A stretch of DNA of 64,000 nt from Clostridium gasigenes (GTDB taxonomy: Bacteria; Bacillota; Clostridia; Clostridiales; Clostridiaceae). The notes beneath the pieces were generated by a model. The model was not told the origin of the DNA, searched no databases, and was given only the letters and a program-made list of their open reading frames with translations. Numbering within the stretch: position 1 is the stretch's first letter; each line of letters starts with the position of its first letter. Location: assembly GCF_900104115.1 (NCBI RefSeq), contig NZ_FNJM01000009.1, positions 1 to 64,000 of the forward strand, read 5' to 3'. Made by a program: the position numbers and the translations under genes. This document shows, piece after piece, positions 24,704 to 33,703 of the stretch.

Positions 24704-25921
24704 TTAAAGTCCGTTAACATCCATATTATAAGTAGTATTTCCACTTAACCATGTATTAATATTTTTATTAAACACTCTAATTCCTTTCATATACACTTCT
24801 ATATCATTAACTTTCCAGTCGTCACCTGCTCCAAATTTCGCTTTTCTAATCCATACTTTTTTAACATTTTGAGGATCAAAAGTAGGATCTGTTATATTTA
24901 ATTCATATGCAGTTCTAAAATTTTGTTCAAAGTCATCTCCTACAAGCGTACATTCAAATTCTACAGTTTTACCATCTTCTAATTGCATTCCGAAATAAAT
25001 ATAATCATTAGTGCCTGCTTGGAATTCATTAGCAGTACCTAGTACTACATGGAATTTACCTATTGGAAGCTGCATATCACTACTTGTAGAAGGATAAGAC
25101 ACTTCTTTAAGAAATCTATATAAAACACTGGCAGTTGATTTTTGAGCATTGGTAAGTGTTTTATCAGCAACATAGTCCCAATCTGCCCATGAACTACTTA
25201 AGGATGAACGCGGTGCTAATGCCTTAGCTGCTCTACCGTATGTATTACATTGAGCTGTAATAAAATCTGACAAATATAAATATTGGTCACTTAAAGGTTT
25301 ATATTCTCCTTGAGAAGTGTTGTAGCCCAATGTAGTGATTTTATATTTATCTTTAACTTGTTCAGCATAATTTTCGAATTTAGTATGGGCAGTTCCTTCA
25401 CCACCTGTTGTATTACTTGCATGATGTGGTTCATTAATATCTGCAAAATAGTGTAATGATTTACCTAAAATAAATGTAGCTTCTGAAAAATTTCCATCTT
25501 TCCATTTTGCAACTGCTTGTCCTATATAGTTTCGTGTTTGAGATTCAGCAGTATCTGTAATAAGTGGAAATGGATATCCTGCATTACCTGTAAAGTTTTT
25601 ACCTGTATCAGGGTCATAAAAATGATCCTGGTATAGCCCATAATCTCTATCTACTCCTACAGATCCAAAGTCTGGAGCAACAGCCCCTTTTTTTAATTGT
25701 GATAAATTTTCTTCTAGTTTTAATAAATTCAATTTCATGGTATCGTTTTCAATTAAGTCATTTTTAAGACTGTAAAAAGCTTGTTCCTCTATCATTTTAT
25801 GAGTGTCCATTTGTGTTGGGGATTCATTACTTGACCAAGCAAAGGCTTGGCTACTTGAACCAAAGATAACGCTAACCATAAGTGTACTTAAGCATAGAAA
25901 TTTTTTTGAATTTTTATTCAT
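24704..25921 (-). CDS. plc: zinc-dependent phospholipase C, alpha-toxin family
   Basis: This 405-aa secreted phospholipase closely resembles C. perfringens alpha-toxin. A signal peptide ends AFA, leaving Trp29 as the mature N-terminus that ligates zinc. All zinc ligands align: W29, H41, D84, H100, H157, D161, H167, H179 and E183. A C-terminal PLAT/C2-like domain follows (AGTNDYIYFGMQL to the end), so it should bind calcium and membranes and hydrolyse phosphatidylcholine, possibly sphingomyelin. In the membrane-insertion loop, alpha-toxin Y331 and F334 appear to be Phe and Gly here (KAKFGAGDDW), which may weaken haemolysis. AGGAGG precedes the ATG. Confidence 0.93.
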   Translation of the reverse strand: MNKNSKKFLCLSTLMVSVIFGSSSQAFAWSSNESPTQMDTHKMIEEQAFYSLKNDLIENDTMKLNLLKLEENLSQLKKGAVAPDFGSVGVDRDYGLYQDHFYDPDTGKNFTGNAGYPFPLITDTAESQTRNYIGQAVAKWKDGNFSEATFILGKSLHYFADINEPHHASNTTGGEGTAHTKFENYAEQVKDKYKITTLGYNTSQGEYKPLSDQYLYLSDFITAQCNTYGRAAKALAPRSSLSSSWADWDYVADKTLTNAQKSTASVLYRFLKEVSYPSTSSDMQLPIGKFHVVLGTANEFQAGTNDYIYFGMQLEDGKTVEFECTLVGDDFEQNFRTAYELNITDPTFDPQNVKKVWIRKAKFGAGDDWKVNDIEVYMKGIRVFNKNINTWLSGNTTYNMDVNGL

Positions 25922-25985
25922 TGTTAATCCTCCTCATATAATTAGTTGAAAAATTGTAAATGTATTTAGAAATTAATTTGAATAT

Positions 25986-26020
25986 AAATTTGAATTTAAA
26001 TTAAATTTAAATTCAAATTT
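25986..26020. repeat. 35-bp perfect palindrome upstream of the phospholipase gene
   Basis: AAATTTGAATTTAAATT-A-AATTTAAATTCAAATTT is perfectly symmetric over 17-bp arms. It lies 65 bp upstream of the phospholipase start, in its promoter region. It could be an operator, a cruciform, or intrinsically bent AT-rich DNA comparable in role to the phased A-tracts of the C. perfringens plc promoter. The remaining intergenic sequence to 26284 holds only promoter-like AT-rich DNA. Confidence 0.7.
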
Positions 26021-26284
26021 GTAATTTATCTATATTTTACACTAATATCCATGGAAGAACAATGATTATATTGGTTAATATTGATTATATTTTAAAATTT
26101 TACAACGAACAATTAAACGATTCTTTAATATGCTAAAATCGAATTTTTAAAAAATAATATTATCCTACTTTATGTTATATTAGGAGAGTTGTTAAATAAG
26201 TAGTTTGTAAGTTGTTTATATTTAAATAAAAAGCGTAGTGTGATAAAATAAAAATGTAAAAATATTGAATGTAAAGGGGATTTT

Positions 26285-27073
26285 ATGAACTCAGATATTA
26301 AGAAAAAAAATAATGTGATCTTAGATAGTATGATTATTTTAGTGGGTATTATTTCAATGGCTTATCATATAGGATTAAAGATAGCTTTTGGACATATAGC
26401 ATTTTCAATTGTATTTTTTATACTTGGATTAATACTTGTTATTTATGGTCTTATAGAAATAAGTTTTAAAATAAATTTATGGAGAAAACTTCCCAAAATA
26501 CTTAGAAATATAATAACTATTTTATTTGCAATAGGATTATCTGTTTTTATTGTTATTGAAGGAATAATAATTTATGAAGGTCATCATAAAGATACAGGGA
26601 AACCTGATTACTTAATGGTTTTAGGTGCAGGTCTTAGAGGTAAAGAATTAAGTGTTTCATTAAAATATAGATTAGATGCTGTAATAGAATTTAATAAATT
26701 AAACCCAGATATGAAAATAATAGTTTCAGGGGGACAAGGACAAGGGGAAGATGTTACAGAAGCTTTTGCCATGAGTAAGTATTTAATAGACAAAGGAGTT
26801 AATGAGGATTTAATTATTTGTGAAGATAAATCTACTAGTACATATGAAAATTTTCTCTTTACTAAAGAGCTTTTAGAAAAAGAAATTGGTAATGAAGATT
26901 ATATAATTACTGTTGTAACAAATAATTTTCACATGTATAGAGCTAAATATTTAGGTGAAAAAATAGGATTTAAATGTTTAGGGTATCCTGCACAAACTCA
27001 TATGAGCACAAGTTTAAATTATCATGTTAGAGAGTTTTTTGGTGTAATTAAGGCATATATATTTAATAAATAG
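26285..27073 (+). CDS. YdcF/DUF218-family membrane protein (SanA/ElyC-like)
   Basis: This 262-aa protein has three or four N-terminal membrane helices (within residues 12-110) and then a DUF218 domain: DYLMVLGAGLRGKELSVSL, KIIVSGGQGQGEDVTEAFAM, DKSTSTYENF and VTNNFHMYRAKYLGEKIGF. E. coli relatives SanA and ElyC affect the envelope barrier and peptidoglycan precursor steps, but the biochemical activity is unsettled. It is a single gene ended by a terminator. Confidence 0.8.
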   Translation: MNSDIKKKNNVILDSMIILVGIISMAYHIGLKIAFGHIAFSIVFFILGLILVIYGLIEISFKINLWRKLPKILRNIITILFAIGLSVFIVIEGIIIYEGHHKDTGKPDYLMVLGAGLRGKELSVSLKYRLDAVIEFNKLNPDMKIIVSGGQGQGEDVTEAFAMSKYLIDKGVNEDLIICEDKSTSTYENFLFTKELLEKEIGNEDYIITVVTNNFHMYRAKYLGEKIGFKCLGYPAQTHMSTSLNYHVREFFGVIKAYIFNK

Positions 27074-27118
27074 ATTTAGGGTTATTATTAGGGCATTCAA
27101 AAAAATACAATATTATTT

Positions 27119-27165
27119 AGAGACTGTTGAAAAATTAATTATAAATTTTCAACAGTCTCTTTCTT
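27119..27165 (+). terminator. intrinsic terminator after the YdcF-family gene
   Basis: AGAGACTGTTGAAAA pairs with TTTTCAACAGTCTCT around an 11-nt loop and is followed by TTCTTT. A left half-copy of the dispersed hairpin family (GGGCATTC, about 27089) precedes it. Confidence 0.85.
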
Positions 27166-27326
27166 TAATTTATAATAATTGAGGTAGCTATTGGTAATAA
27201 TACTGGCTAGTAAGTATTATACAAATTTATAATAATATTTCTCGTAATAAAAGTTTGTATAAAAGCGTAGATTTTTAGTTAATTTATTTTTTAATAATTA
27301 ATTAAAAATAAGTTTTAAAAAAAGCT

Positions 27327-27342
27327 TGCAAAACGTTTTCAA
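27327..27342 (+). promoter_or_regulatory. LacI-family operator 1 of the ribose operon
   Basis: TGCAAAACGTTTTCAA is a near-palindrome around a central CG, as in LacI-family operators (RbsR or CcpA). It lies 70 bp upstream of rbsK and near TTATATAGTTAAT, a plausible -10 region. Confidence 0.6.
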
Positions 27343-27370
27343 TGGAGTTATTATATAGTTAATCGATTCA

Positions 27371-27384
27371 GTAAAACGTTTAAC
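27371..27384 (+). promoter_or_regulatory. LacI-family operator 2 of the ribose operon
   Basis: GTAAAACGTTTAAC is a 6-of-7 symmetric dyad around CG, 43 bp after the first site. Two AAAACGTTT sites flanking the promoter suggest repression by the RbsR encoded at the end of the operon, perhaps with looping. Confidence 0.6.
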
Positions 27385-27412
27385 TAACAATTTGTAAACA
27401 GGAGATGAATTT

Positions 27413-28342
27413 ATGAATAAGGTATGTGTACTTGGAAGTATAAATATGGACTTAGTTTTAAAGGTTAATAATTTACCTCAAGTAGGTGAAACTATTTTAT
27501 CTAAATCATTTGAAAAGATATCTGGAGGCAAGGGAGCGAATCAAGCAGTAGCTGCAAAAAGAAGTGGCGCTGATGTAACTATGATATCTAAAATAGGACT
27601 TGATGAAAATGGAAGAATACTTAAAGGTAAATTAGAAGATGATAATATAGATGTTAAATTTGTTTTTGAAGATAAAAAAGAAGAAACGGGAATGGCTATT
27701 ATTATGGTTAATGAAAATGGTAATAACTCTATAATAGTTGTACCAGGTTCTAATATGACAATTAAAGAAGAAGAAATAGATGCTTCAATAGAAGCTTTAA
27801 AGAAAAGTGATATCTTAATATCACAATTTGAAACACCAGAAGATATAACTTTAATGGCATTTAGAAAGGCAAAGGAGCTAGGGAAGTTAACTATATTAAA
27901 TCCAGCTCCAGCTAAAAAAATAGATAAAAATCTTTTAAGAGTAACAGATATTATAGTTCCTAACGAGACAGAAGCAGAACTTATAACTGGTATAAAAGTT
28001 ACAACCTTAGAAGATGCTAAAAGAGCAGGAGAAGCATTTTTAGAATATGGCGTAACTTTTGCAATAATAACTTTAGGCTCAAAAGGAGCAGCTGTTATTG
28101 GACCTGATTTTTGTGAATTAGTACCAGCTTATAAAGTTAATGCAATAGATACAACAGCAGCAGGAGATAGTTTTATTGGAGGGTTAAGCTCCAAGTTAGA
28201 TGTGAAAAATATAAATAAAGAAAATTTATTGAAGGCTGTAGATTTTGGAAATAGAGTTTCATCGTTAGCAGTTCAAAGAAAAGGTGCTCAACCATCTATA
28301 CCATATTTAAAAGAAGTAGTAGAAATTTACGGGGAGGATTAA
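27413..28342 (+). CDS. rbsK: ribokinase
   Basis: This PfkB-family kinase (309 aa) phosphorylates D-ribose to ribose-5-phosphate. It shows SINMDLV near the N-terminus, the substrate segment [15 protein letters not shown], and the signature [12 protein letters not shown] with the catalytic Asp near the C-terminus. The start follows AGGAGAT. It is first in the rbsKDACB operon, behind two LacI-type operators. Confidence 0.95.
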   Translation: MNKVCVLGSINMDLVLKVNNLPQVGETILSKSFEKISGGKGANQAVAAKRSGADVTMISKIGLDENGRILKGKLEDDNIDVKFVFEDKKEETGMAIIMVNENGNNSIIVVPGSNMTIKEEEIDASIEALKKSDILISQFETPEDITLMAFRKAKELGKLTILNPAPAKKIDKNLLRVTDIIVPNETEAELITGIKVTTLEDAKRAGEAFLEYGVTFAIITLGSKGAAVIGPDFCELVPAYKVNAIDTTAAGDSFIGGLSSKLDVKNINKENLLKAVDFGNRVSSLAVQRKGAQPSIPYLKEVVEIYGED

Positions 28343-28346
28343 TTTT

Positions 28347-28742
28347 ATGAGAAAGACACCATTGTTAAACAGTAATTTAAGCTTAGTAATCTCTAAAATG
28401 GGACATACAGATATGATTGCTATAGGAGACTGTGGTTTACCTATACCAAAGGAATCTGAAAGGATAGATTTAGCATTGGTAAATGGGGTTCCTACATTTA
28501 TTGATACATTAAAGGTAACTTTAATGGAGCTACAAGTGGAAGAAGTTCTTATAGCCAAAGAAACTATGGAAGTTAGTCCAAACTTATTTGAGGAAATAAA
28601 GAAAGTAATAGGTGATGTTAAAATAACATTTATATCACATGAAGACTTAAAAAAAGACTTAAAAAAATGTATGGCAGTTGTTAGAACAGGTGAACAAACA
28701 CCATATGCAAATATAATATTAAAATCAGGAGTTGTATTTTAG
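28347..28742 (+). CDS. rbsD: D-ribose pyranase
   Basis: RbsD (131 aa) converts the pyranose form of ribose to the furanose form used by the kinase. The N-terminus [20 protein letters not shown] carries the catalytic His, followed by IGDCGLPIP. The C-terminal [15 protein letters not shown] is the family signature. It lies 4 nt after rbsK with GGGGAGG overlapping the rbsK end. Confidence 0.95.
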   Translation: MRKTPLLNSNLSLVISKMGHTDMIAIGDCGLPIPKESERIDLALVNGVPTFIDTLKVTLMELQVEEVLIAKETMEVSPNLFEEIKKVIGDVKITFISHEDLKKDLKKCMAVVRTGEQTPYANIILKSGVVF

Positions 28743-28761
28743 TTAAAGGGAGGTATTTAGT

Positions 28762-30264
28762 ATGGATAAAAGAATACCAATGCTAAAAATGGAGGGTGTA
28801 TCAAAGATATTTCCTGGCGTTAAAGCATTAGACAATGTTAATGTCACAGCTTACGGAGGAGAAGTTACAGCCTTAATGGGAGAAAATGGAGCTGGAAAGT
28901 CAACGTTAATGAAAATTCTTAGTGGAGTTTATGAAAAAAATGAAGGTAAAGTGTTTATTGATGGAACTGAGGCTAAGATAAAAGGGATAAAATCAGCTGA
29001 AGAATATGGAATTACAATAATACATCAAGAAATGAGTGTATTAAATAATCTTACAGTAGCAGAAAATATATTTTTAGGAAATGAGAAAAGTAATAAGTTT
29101 ACTGGGAAAATAAATAATAAGGAATTAGTTGAAAGAAGTAAATTATTTTTAGAACAAATAGGATGTAATATAGATCCAAATAAACTAGTAGGTAATATTA
29201 ATATTGGTGAAAAGCAAATGGTTGAAATAGCTAAAGCTTTAACTAAAAATGCAAGAGTAATAATAATGGATGAGCCTACAACAGCCTTAACTGAAGTTGA
29301 AACAAAAAGTTTATTTATTGTTATAGAAAATCTAAAGAAAAAAGGGATTGCAATAATTTATATATCTCATAGAATGGAAGAAATTTTCACCATATGTGAT
29401 AGAGTAGAAGTTCTAAGAGATGGAAAATATGTAGGTAATGCTTTAATAGAGGATATTGATAAAGATAAATTAATTTCTATGATGGTAGGAAGAAAGATAG
29501 AAGAACAAATACCATATAGAGATATTAAAAAAGGTAATGTTATTTTAGAGGTTTCAAATTTATGTTCACCACAAGGTGTTAATAATGCAACTTTTGAAGT
29601 AAAAGAAGGTGAAATATTAGGTGTTGCAGGGCTTATGGGTTCTGGAAGGTCTGAACTTGCTAAAACTATATTTGGTGAATATAAAAAAACTTCAGGTAAG
29701 ATAAAAATTAAGGGACAGGAAGTAGATATTAAAAATATTCATGAAGCCATAGAATATGGAATTTGTTATTTATCAGAGGATAGAAAAAAAGAAGGCTGTG
29801 TGCTTAATTTATCAGTAGCAGATAATATGATTCTATCTAATCTTAAAAAATACGAAAATAAATGGAAATCTATAGATAAAAATAAGGCAATGAAGGATGT
29901 TGACTACTACATAGAAAAAATGAAAATAAAAACTCCAAATAGAGAGCAGTTAATGAAAAATCTTAGTGGAGGTAATCAACAAAAAGTAATATTAGCTAAA
30001 TGGTTAATGCTATCTCCAGAGATATTAATAGTAGATGAACCTACTAGGGGTATAGATGTAGGTGCTAAAAAAGAAATATATGAACTACTAAATGAACTTA
30101 AGAAAATGGGAAAGGCAATAATAATGATATCATCAGATATGGCAGAGGTTTTAGGTATAAGTGATAGAATAATGGTTATGAGTGAAGGGAAAGTATCAGG
30201 AGAATTATTAAGAGGAGAAGCATCTCAAGAAAGTATTATGAAATTAGCAGTAGGAATTAATTAA
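28762..30264 (+). CDS. rbsA: ribose ABC transporter ATP-binding protein
   Basis: This is a duplicated sugar ABC ATPase (500 aa). The first half has Walker [24 protein letters not shown] and [10 protein letters not shown]. The second half has a divergent Walker [10 protein letters not shown], the LSGGNQQKV signature and [16 protein letters not shown]. This two-domain layout and the tail [15 protein letters not shown] are typical of RbsA. It powers ribose uptake with RbsC and RbsB. Confidence 0.93.
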   Translation: MDKRIPMLKMEGVSKIFPGVKALDNVNVTAYGGEVTALMGENGAGKSTLMKILSGVYEKNEGKVFIDGTEAKIKGIKSAEEYGITIIHQEMSVLNNLTVAENIFLGNEKSNKFTGKINNKELVERSKLFLEQIGCNIDPNKLVGNINIGEKQMVEIAKALTKNARVIIMDEPTTALTEVETKSLFIVIENLKKKGIAIIYISHRMEEIFTICDRVEVLRDGKYVGNALIEDIDKDKLISMMVGRKIEEQIPYRDIKKGNVILEVSNLCSPQGVNNATFEVKEGEILGVAGLMGSGRSELAKTIFGEYKKTSGKIKIKGQEVDIKNIHEAIEYGICYLSEDRKKEGCVLNLSVADNMILSNLKKYENKWKSIDKNKAMKDVDYYIEKMKIKTPNREQLMKNLSGGNQQKVILAKWLMLSPEILIVDEPTRGIDVGAKKEIYELLNELKKMGKAIIMISSDMAEVLGISDRIMVMSEGKVSGELLRGEASQESIMKLAVGIN

Positions 30265-30284
30265 AAAGTTGGGAGGAAAATACA

Positions 30285-31223
30285 ATGAATATTAATTTGA
30301 AAGAAAATGCATCTAAGTATAAATCTCTTATAGGATTAGTGGTATTATGTGCAATAATTACCTTTGTTGCACCAACATTTTTAACACTGTCTAATATAAC
30401 TAATGTTTTCACACAGGTGTCTGTTAATGCAATAATTGCAGTAGGAATGACCTTTGTTATTTTAACTGGTGGAATAGATTTATCAGTAGGATCAACTTTA
30501 GCTATAAGTGGAGCTTTAGCAGCTTCAATAATTAAATCTACGGGAAATATCTATTTAGCAATTATAGCAGCTGCATTAGTAGGTATTGGAATTGGTTTAA
30601 TAAATGGACTTTTAATATCAAAGGGAAAATTACAAGCCTTTATTGCTACACTAGCAACAATGACAATATTTAGAGGCGCTACATTAGTATTTACAAATGG
30701 TACTCCAATATCTAAGTTACCAGATTCTTTTGTAAATTTAGGTAATGGAAAAATAGGATTTTTACCAATGCCAGTTATCATTACTGTAATCGTTTCTGGG
30801 ATTGCAATATACATACTATCACAAACAAAATTAGGAAGATATATATATGCTTTAGGTGGAAATGAAGATTCAGCAAGATTATCAGGAATAAATACAACTA
30901 AAATAAAAACTCTTGTATATGTTGTATCTGGTTTTGCATCAGCAATAGCAGGAGTAATTATCGCAAGTAGAATAGGCTCAGCTTCACCAAATGCGGGTAT
31001 TGGATTTGAATTAGATGCAATAGCAGCAGTTGTTATTGGAGGAACTTCATTATCTGGTGGAGAAGGTAAAATATCAGGAACATTAATTGGTGCTCTTATC
31101 ATTGGTGTATTAAACAATGGATTAAACATAATGAATGTATCACCATTTTATCAATTAATAGTAAAAGGTTTAGTTATTTTAATAGCTGTATTATTAGACA
31201 AAAAGAATAAAAGCAAAGCTTAA
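30285..31223 (+). CDS. rbsC: ribose ABC transporter permease
   Basis: This 312-aa permease of the BPD_transp_2/RbsC family has about eight to ten helices. Landmarks are GMTFVILTGGIDLSVGS, YALGGNEDSARLSGI and GGTSLSGGEGKISGTLIGA. It follows rbsA by 20 nt with GGGAGG and forms the membrane channel of the ribose importer. Confidence 0.93.
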   Translation: MNINLKENASKYKSLIGLVVLCAIITFVAPTFLTLSNITNVFTQVSVNAIIAVGMTFVILTGGIDLSVGSTLAISGALAASIIKSTGNIYLAIIAAALVGIGIGLINGLLISKGKLQAFIATLATMTIFRGATLVFTNGTPISKLPDSFVNLGNGKIGFLPMPVIITVIVSGIAIYILSQTKLGRYIYALGGNEDSARLSGINTTKIKTLVYVVSGFASAIAGVIIASRIGSASPNAGIGFELDAIAAVVIGGTSLSGGEGKISGTLIGALIIGVLNNGLNIMNVSPFYQLIVKGLVILIAVLLDKKNKSKA

Positions 31224-31246
31224 TTGCAAAAGAGGAGGATATAAAA

Positions 31247-32152
31247 ATGAAAAATGTAAAAAGATTATTATCTATTGGGTTAGTAACAGTTATGGGAATG
31301 GCATCCTTTGTGGGATGTACAAAACCTAGCGATGATAAAAAAATAGGGATAGTTTTATCAACTTTAAATAATCCATTCTTTGTAAGTATGAAAGATGGTG
31401 CAGAAAAGGAAGCTGAAAAGCTTGGATATAAATTAATAGTTTTAGATTCACAAAATGATTCAGTAAAGGAAAAATCAAATGTAGAAGATTTAATTCAACA
31501 GGGAGTTACTGCATTACTAATTAATCCAACAGATAGTGATGCTGTTGTTCAATCAGTAGAAGTTGCAAATGAAAAGAATATTCCAGTAATAACATTAGAT
31601 AGAAAATCAAATGGTGGAATAGTAGCTAGTCATATAGCTTCAGATAATGTAAAAGGTGGAGCAATGGCAGCGGAATTTGTATTAGAAAAATTAGGTGCAA
31701 CAACTAATTTCAATGTTGTTGAACTTCAAGGTATTCCAGGAGCATCAGCTACAAGAGATAGAGGAGAAGGTTTCCATAGCGTTTTAGATGGGAAATCAAA
31801 TGTGAAGTTTGTAGCAAGCCAAGCAGCTGATTTTGATAGACAAAAGGGATTGCAAGTTATGGAAAATATAGTTCAAGGTAATTCAGATATACAAGTAGTA
31901 TTTGCCCATAATGATGAAATGGCATTAGGAGCAGCAAAAGCTATAATAGCTAGTAATATAAAAGCCATGGTTATAGGATTTGATGGTAATGAAGATGCAT
32001 TAGATGCTGTAGAAAAAGGCGAAATGATGGCAACAGTAGCACAACAACCAGACTTAATTGGATCATTAGGTGTTGAGTTAGCATCAAAGATAGCTAATGG
32101 AGAAACTGTGGATAAAGAAATTGCAGCCGAATTAAAAATTGTAAGCAAATAG
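31247..32152 (+). CDS. rbsB: ribose-binding lipoprotein
   Basis: This 301-aa extracellular solute-binding lipoprotein has a signal peptide and lipobox FVGC (C24). The periplasmic-binding type I fold starts KIGIVLSTLNNPFFVSMKDG. Ribose-site features include ITLDRKSNGG, QGIPGASATRDRGEGF and GFDGNEDALDAVEKG. It follows rbsC by 23 nt and delivers ribose to RbsAC. A dispersed hairpin repeat lies after the stop and may separate it from rbsR. Confidence 0.93.
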   Translation: MKNVKRLLSIGLVTVMGMASFVGCTKPSDDKKIGIVLSTLNNPFFVSMKDGAEKEAEKLGYKLIVLDSQNDSVKEKSNVEDLIQQGVTALLINPTDSDAVVQSVEVANEKNIPVITLDRKSNGGIVASHIASDNVKGGAMAAEFVLEKLGATTNFNVVELQGIPGASATRDRGEGFHSVLDGKSNVKFVASQAADFDRQKGLQVMENIVQGNSDIQVVFAHNDEMALGAAKAIIASNIKAMVIGFDGNEDALDAVEKGEMMATVAQQPDLIGSLGVELASKIANGETVDKEIAAELKIVSK

Positions 32153-32197
32153 TAAAAGTTTTAATTTTAAATATTACTTATGGTATAATTTTATAGT

Positions 32198-32252
32198 AGG
32201 GCATGTACAAATAAATAACTAGTAGGTATTCTTGTATTTTTTGAAGATGCCT
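32198..32252 (+). repeat. dispersed GGCAT hairpin repeat between rbsB and rbsR
   Basis: AGGGCATGTACAAATAAATAACTAG...TATTTTTTGAAGATGCCT matches the family, with a well preserved left arm and a diverged right arm. It lies 46 nt after rbsB. Confidence 0.65.
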
Positions 32253-32314
32253 TAGGGATGTAAAAAAATATGATTAGTATTTTTGAAACTCCCTTAGATT
32301 AAGAGGTGTATTGT

Positions 32315-33316
32315 ATGAGTAAAACAACGTTGCTGGATATAGCTAATTATGTAAATGTATCTACAACAACAGTATCAATGGTATTAAATAATAAGCGAAT
32401 AAATGTTGCTGATAGTACAAGAAATAAAATATTTAAAGCAGCAAGAGAGCTTAATTATATACCAAACGCTTTAGCAAGGAGTTTAAGTACTAAAAAAAGT
32501 TATACCATAGGTTTTGTAATTCCAGATATAGGAAATCCTTTCTTTGCAGAAATGGCAAAGGCAATAGAAACAGAAGCTGAGAAGCAAGGATATAGTATGA
32601 TTTTATGTAATACTTTCAATAGTGGAAGAAAGGAAGAAGATTATATAAAATTACTTATAGGTAAATTAGTTGATGGGGTTATAATTTCAGCAAGTGGAGA
32701 AAAAAATAAATCTATAGAACTTTTAGAGGGAAATGATATTCCTTTTGTAATTGCAGATAGACATATTTATAATGAAGATAATATTAATGGTGTATTTTGT
32801 GATAATATGGATGGAATAACTCTTGGAGTAAAGTATCTGATAAAAAAAGGATATAAAAATGTAGCTTTTGTTGGAGCAGATACAAAAGAAATAAGTAAAA
32901 ATTCAAGGCTCGAATATTTTAAAGAAATATCTAAGGAATACAATATTTTTAATAGTGAACTTATAGAAGAGGAAGAAATATCTCTTGAAGGTGGAATAAG
33001 AGCTACTGAAAAGCTAATAAATAAAAATTTACCTATTGATGTAATATTCTATAGCAGTGATGTTATGGCAATAGGAGGAATGAAATGTTTATTAAGAAGT
33101 GGATATAAAATACCAGGTGATATAGGCATATTAGGATATGATAACATAGGAATTTGTTCATTTATTGAGCCGGAATTAACTACAATAGCACAACCTATAT
33201 ATAATATGGGGAAAGAATCTTGTAATTTATTAATAGATACTATTAATGGTAAGAGAAAAGATAAAAGAGTAATAAATTTAACTCCATATTTAGTAGACAG
33301 AAAAACCATAAAATAA
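32315..33316 (+). CDS. rbsR: LacI-family ribose operon repressor
   Basis: This 333-aa regulator has an N-terminal LacI helix-turn-helix (TTLLDIANYVNVSTTTVSMV) and hinge LNYIPNALARSLSTKKS. The sugar-binding domain follows (IGFVIPDIGNPFFAEMAKAI to VDRKTIK). ATG 32315 follows AGAGGTG; an earlier start at 32306 is less likely. Its probable targets are the AAAACGTTT sites before rbsK. It lies downstream of rbsB in the same direction and may be partly co-transcribed. Confidence 0.9.
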   Translation: MSKTTLLDIANYVNVSTTTVSMVLNNKRINVADSTRNKIFKAARELNYIPNALARSLSTKKSYTIGFVIPDIGNPFFAEMAKAIETEAEKQGYSMILCNTFNSGRKEEDYIKLLIGKLVDGVIISASGEKNKSIELLEGNDIPFVIADRHIYNEDNINGVFCDNMDGITLGVKYLIKKGYKNVAFVGADTKEISKNSRLEYFKEISKEYNIFNSELIEEEEISLEGGIRATEKLINKNLPIDVIFYSSDVMAIGGMKCLLRSGYKIPGDIGILGYDNIGICSFIEPELTTIAQPIYNMGKESCNLLIDTINGKRKDKRVINLTPYLVDRKTIK

Positions 33317-33330
33317 AATTAAATTGAAAG

Positions 33331-33377
33331 AGCTATGAAATTGAAGAGGTAATACTTAAAATTTCATAGCTATTTTT
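33331..33377 (+). terminator. intrinsic terminator after rbsR
   Basis: AGCTATGAAATT pairs with AATTTCATAGCT and is followed by ATTTTTATA. Confidence 0.8.
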
Positions 33378-33487
33378 ATATAGTAAGGAATAAATAACGA
33401 TTTATATAATTAATTTTAAAAAATTGAAAAATATATTAAAATACTATTGAAATTGATGAAATAGGATGGTAATCTAAGTGTATAATA

Positions 33488-33501
33488 CGAAAGCGTTTTC
33501 T
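33488..33501 (+). promoter_or_regulatory. catabolite-responsive element (cre)-like site
   Basis: CGAAAGCGTTTTCT differs at one position from the cre consensus TGAAAGCGTTTTCT. It lies about 200 bp upstream of the alpha-glucan module, so CcpA control by preferred sugars is likely. Confidence 0.65.
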
Positions 33502-33547
33502 TCAGGTAAGGATGAGATGGAAGTATATTATTCTTTATTACCTAATT

Positions 33548-33561
33548 TGGAATCGATTCCA
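33548..33561 (+). promoter_or_regulatory. perfect LacI-type palindrome TGGAATCGATTCCA
   Basis: This 14-bp perfect dyad has a central CG, 60 bp after the cre-like site and upstream of the glycosidase genes. It may bind a maltose-type LacI regulator (MalR-like), which is not encoded in this window. TGACTAGTCA, another dyad, occurs at about 33628. No gene was seen in 33378-33703. Confidence 0.5.
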
Positions 33562-33703
33562 TACTGAATATAAGGTGAAATTTAGAAAAATAATACGATT
33601 TTAAAAAAATAATATACCAGAATGTGACTAGTCATTTAAAAAATATATTATATAAACATTAAAGTTATTGATAAAAATTATGTGTTTAAATTAGGAGGAT
33701 ACT

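Noticed and set aside
30551-31129. 192-codon open frame on the minus strand
   Set aside because: It is antisense to rbsC, Pro/Ile-rich, and has no ribosome binding site; the + strand gene is certain.
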